From Comamonadaceae bacterium (GTDB taxonomy: Bacteria; Pseudomonadota; Gammaproteobacteria; Burkholderiales; Burkholderiaceae_C): DNA of 21,839 bases. This document shows positions 19,377 through 21,839 of the stretch, one piece after another. The stretch spans positions 1 through 21,839 of the forward strand of contig CANHXV010000009.1 of NCBI GenBank assembly GCA_947464665.1. Reading direction: 5' to 3'. The position numbers and the translations under genes were made by a program. The notes below the pieces were generated by a model. It was not told the DNA's origin, made no database searches, and saw nothing but the letters and a program-made list of their open reading frames with translations. Position 1 is the stretch's first letter; each line of letters opens with the position of its first letter.

Positions 19377-21839
19377 CTAGAAGGGTAATTTCATGTCGCT
19401 TAAGTCCTTGCGAGTTTCCACCAAGACCAAGGGTCCTTCATCAAGGGCAACAACAGGTGGTCGAATGCGAGGAACATGCACTGCCTTGGGTTCGGCCGCA
19501 ATGGCGGCTTGAACTTGTGCAATTTTTTCAGGGTCTGAGTTGACCCACTGTAGTCCTGAACTTTCTGCGACTTGCACGAGACTTGCTATGGGCAATTCGT
19601 AAGCTTGAACCTTGGGCAAGCTTGCCGCTTGAGCAGCCGTTTGAGGGGGTGCTACAGCTTGCGTTGCAATCACAACTGTTTCTGTTTTTTCTGTTGAGTC
19701 AGTGGGTGCCACAGGGCTTGCCGCACGGTCAAAGTAAGAGCGCGCGATGGGTGCTTCTTCCTGAGCTTGACCTTCTTGCGAAGCATGATCCGTTGGCAAG
19801 TTTTCTGAAGTCTGGCCGTCGTTGTTGCGCTCTCTGCGATCGCGACCATAGCGGTCACGTGAACGGCGTTCTCTGCGCTCTGGGGTTCCATTTTCAGAAT
19901 CTTGGCGATCTTCACTATGAGAATGAGTTTCTGCTACACCATTCGCTTGACTCTCAGCGCTGTAGTTCAACTCACCTTGGGCAGGTCCAAGATTCTCTGA
20001 GTTTTCAGCAGCGTTATTTTGTCTAGGATTGTCGTTGTTGCGACGCTCACCGCGATCGCCACGTTCTCTGCGGCCTTCGCCACGTTCGCGTCTGCCTTCT
20101 CCGCGAGGAGCTCTTTCTGAGCGAGCTTCGTTGCGCTGGTCTGATTGGGTTGAATCAGCGGCTTGTGCATTGACATTTTGAGTGTCGACTGCATTGTTGG
20201 CATTGGCACTCTCACGGCGATCGCCGCGCTCAGCGCGCTCACCTCTTTGACCATTGCGATCGCCGCGCTCTGCACCTCGGCGGTTGCCGCCATTTTCACG
20301 CGGCGCGCGTGTTTCGGTACTCTCGTTGCGTTCGGTTGTGCCTTCATTGCGTTCACCGCGTTCGTTGCGATCGCCACGACGGCCGCCCCGTCCGCCGCGT
20401 CCACCCCGGCGTTCGCCGTTGCGTTCGCCGCGTTCATTGCGATCGCCATCTTTTGCGGTTCGTTCGCCACGCTTGCCCACATTTTTGGCCGGCTCGTCTT
20501 GGATTTCTGTCGTGCCGCCAAATAAGCGTTTCAGCCAACCAAAGAAGCCGCCTGAGCTTTCAGTTTTTGCAGTGCTTTGGCGAGCTTGAGTTGGAGTTGG
20601 CTTTGTGGTTTCAGCCTTCGGCAAGGAGGCTGGCGCAGGTGCGTCTGGTAGCACACCTTTGATTACCGGTGTTTGGCGGTTGGTAGGCTCTTGCGAGCGT
20701 CGCGTTACTGTGGTGGGGTCTTCCACCTCTTCAGCCATGGTGTAGCTGGCTTCAATGTTGTCCAAGCGGGGGTCGTCGTGCTTCAAACGCTCTAGCTTGT
20801 AATGCGGTGTTTCCATCGATTTATTGGGCACCAGCAGCACATTGATGCGCTGTTTCAATTCAATCTTGGCAATCTCAGGACGCTTTTCGTTCAACAAGAA
20901 CGAAGCCACTTCCACAGGCACTTGGGCATGCACTGCAGCGGTGTTGTCCTTCATGGATTCTTCTTGGATGATTCGCAAAATTTGCAAAGCTGAGCTCTCG
21001 GTGTCGCGCACGTGGCCGGAGCCGCCGCAACGAGGGCATGGAATAGAAGAGCCTTCCGCCAGTGCAGGCTTTAATCGTTGGCGACTCATCTCTAAGAGAC
21101 CAAATTTGCTGATAGAGCCGAACTGGACGCGAGCACGGTCTTGACGCAGGGCATCGCGCAAACGGTTCTCGACATCACGCCGATTGCGGGACTCTTCCAT
21201 GTCAATGAAATCAATGACGATCAGGCCACCCAAATCCCGCAAGCGCATTTGGCGTGCAACTTCGTCGGCGGCTTCAAGGTTGGTGCGCGTAGCGGTTTCT
21301 TCAATGTCGCCACCTTTGATGGCGCGTGCAGAGTTCACGTCGACCGAGACCAGTGCTTCTGTGTGGTCAATGACGATGGCGCCGCCAGATGGCAGTTGCA
21401 CAGTGCGCGCATAAGCTGATTCAATTTGATGCTCAATCTGGAAACGGCTAAAGAGCGGTGCATCGTCGCGGTAGCGCTTCACGCGAGGTGCAAACTCTGG
21501 CATTACATGGCTCATGAACTGCTGAGCTTGATCGTAGATGTCGTCGGTGTCGATCAGGATGTCGCCGATGTCACTGTTGAAGTAATCGCGAATGGCGCGA
21601 ATCACCAAGCTAGATTCTTGGTAAATGAGGAAGGCGCCTTTGGCACCTTGTGTGGCGCCATCGATGGCAGACCACAACTTGAGCAAGTAGTTCAAGTCCC
21701 ATTGCAGTTCTGGCGCGCTGCGACCAATGCCTGCGGTGCGGGCAATGATGGACATCCCTAGGGGATATTCCAACTGGTCCATGGCTTCTTTGAGTTCGGC
21801 CCGGTCGTCGCCTTCAATGCGTCGGCTGACGCCACCACC
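19377..21839 (-). CDS. rne: Ribonuclease E (Rne/Rng family), 5' end outside window
   Basis: The main endonuclease of mRNA decay and rRNA/tRNA processing. The frame is open through the right edge, so the apparent Met at 21780-21782 is internal. The visible 820 residues begin GGVSRRIEGDDRAELKEA, which matches E. coli RNase E, so the S1 domain and true start lie outside. Catalytic Asp equivalents lie in VDVNSARA (about residue 167) and VIDFIDM (about 210), matching E. coli Asp303 and Asp346. CPRCGGSG (about 268-271) is the Zn-link, and LLEMSRQR and METPHYKLERL are typical. The C-terminal half is a disordered Arg/Gly/Glu/Asn-rich tail (GDRNERGERN repeats, RGGRGGRGG) that ends in a conserved-looking block, VHVPRIRPPVVALDEGP. 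That tail is expected to bind RNA and degradosome partners. A terminator follows the stop. Confidence 0.97.
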   Translation of the reverse strand, partial: GGGVSRRIEGDDRAELKEAMDQLEYPLGMSIIARTAGIGRSAPELQWDLNYLLKLWSAIDGATQGAKGAFLIYQESSLVIRAIRDYFNSDIGDILIDTDDIYDQAQQFMSHVMPEFAPRVKRYRDDAPLFSRFQIEHQIESAYARTVQLPSGGAIVIDHTEALVSVDVNSARAIKGGDIEETATRTNLEAADEVARQMRLRDLGGLIVIDFIDMEESRNRRDVENRLRDALRQDRARVQFGSISKFGLLEMSRQRLKPALAEGSSIPCPRCGGSGHVRDTESSALQILRIIQEESMKDNTAAVHAQVPVEVASFLLNEKRPEIAKIELKQRINVLLVPNKSMETPHYKLERLKHDDPRLDNIEASYTMAEEVEDPTTVTRRSQEPTNRQTPVIKGVLPDAPAPASLPKAETTKPTPTQARQSTAKTESSGGFFGWLKRLFGGTTEIQDEPAKNVGKRGERTAKDGDRNERGERNGERRGGRGGRGGRRGDRNERGERNEGTTERNESTETRAPRENGGNRRGAERGDRNGQRGERAERGDRRESANANNAVDTQNVNAQAADSTQSDQRNEARSERAPRGEGRRERGEGRRERGDRGERRNNDNPRQNNAAENSENLGPAQGELNYSAESQANGVAETHSHSEDRQDSENGTPERRERRSRDRYGRDRRERNNDGQTSENLPTDHASQEGQAQEEAPIARSYFDRAASPVAPTDSTEKTETVVIATQAVAPPQTAAQAASLPKVQAYELPIASLVQVAESSGLQWVNSDPEKIAQVQAAIAAEPKAVHVPRIRPPVVALDEGPLVLVETRKDLSDMKLPF
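20349..20375 (-). repeat. 27-bp repeat copy in the rne tail (second copy at 20421-20447)
   Basis: Two 27-base units, 20349-20375 and 20421-20447, differ at only two positions and lie 45 bases apart. Read on the rne strand each encodes GDRNERGER. The intervening DNA encodes the RGGRGGRGG run. They may arise by local duplication and could allow length change of the tail by slippage or recombination. Confidence 0.75.
20421..20447 (-). repeat. 27-bp repeat, second copy in the rne tail
   Basis: This is the partner of the unit at 20349-20375, in the same orientation and reading frame. It starts gcgttcgccg where the other has gcgttcaccg, and has one further base change. Both changes are silent in the encoded GDRNERGER. 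Confidence 0.75.

Noticed and set aside
20041..20450. Repeated GCGATCGC strings resembling the cyanobacterial HIP1 palindrome
   Set aside because: Each copy encodes Gly-Asp-Arg of the RNase E tail repeats in one frame, so coding explains the recurrence.
19967..20525. Open frames of 184 residues (minus) and 120 residues (plus) in the rne tail
   Set aside because: Both are Ala-rich low-complexity shadows of the Arg/Gly/Glu repeat coding region in other frames.
21780..21782. Met codon as the start of rne
   Set aside because: The frame continues to the window edge with GGVSRRIEGDDRAELKEA, a conserved RNase E segment, so this Met is internal.

Overview
The window looks like a stretch of ordinary chromosome from a betaproteobacterium, most likely Burkholderiales and probably Comamonadaceae-like (in the style of Limnohabitans or Rhodoferax). 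The basis is family knowledge of the encoded proteins: the hemC-hemD-hemX-hemY block opposite argH, the DinB type with a long insertion after its first motif, and the RNase E type. Base composition is moderate (G+C around half, by eye), lower than most of that family. Coding density is very high. No stretch longer than about 130 bases lacks a gene, and no tRNA, rRNA, insertion sequence, phage gene or CRISPR array is visible.

Layout. Bases 1-897 (+) hold the 3' end of cysM, a zinc-ribbon Nudix hydrolase overlapping it by ATGA, and a TusA-like sulfur carrier. Bases 947-8008 (-) hold, in transcription order, an old-yellow-enzyme-type oxidoreductase, an FAD aromatic-hydroxylase-type monooxygenase, a small DUF2783-like protein, then valS and galU. 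Bases 8136-9760 (+) hold yaaA and queF, overlapping by ATGA. Bases 9796-15117 (-) hold, in transcription order, argH, a hemerythrin-domain protein, an FMN-dependent 2-hydroxy-acid (L-lactate type) dehydrogenase, dinB, and a crotonase with the full catalytic set of a dienoyl-CoA isomerase. Bases 15238-19299 (+) hold hemC, hemD, hemX and hemY. A bidirectional terminator separates hemY from rne (-), whose 5' end lies outside the window.

How the genes work together. hemC and hemD make uroporphyrinogen III, and hemX and hemY are the membrane-anchored partners usually encoded behind them. cysM and the TusA-like protein both concern sulfur. The OYE/FAD-monooxygenase/DUF2783 set looks like one redox module acting on an unknown, probably aromatic or enone, substrate. 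It is the least characterised part of the window. The lactate-type dehydrogenase, DinB and dienoyl-CoA isomerase are packed like an operon although their functions are unrelated.

I found no clearly new system. The points most worth a second look are the OYE/monooxygenase/DUF2783 module, the dinB-crotonase gene overlap that encodes the polymerase's clamp-binding tail, a hemerythrin with Tyr at a likely iron-ligand position, the paired hairpins before valS, and the repeat-rich Arg/Gly tail of RNase E.
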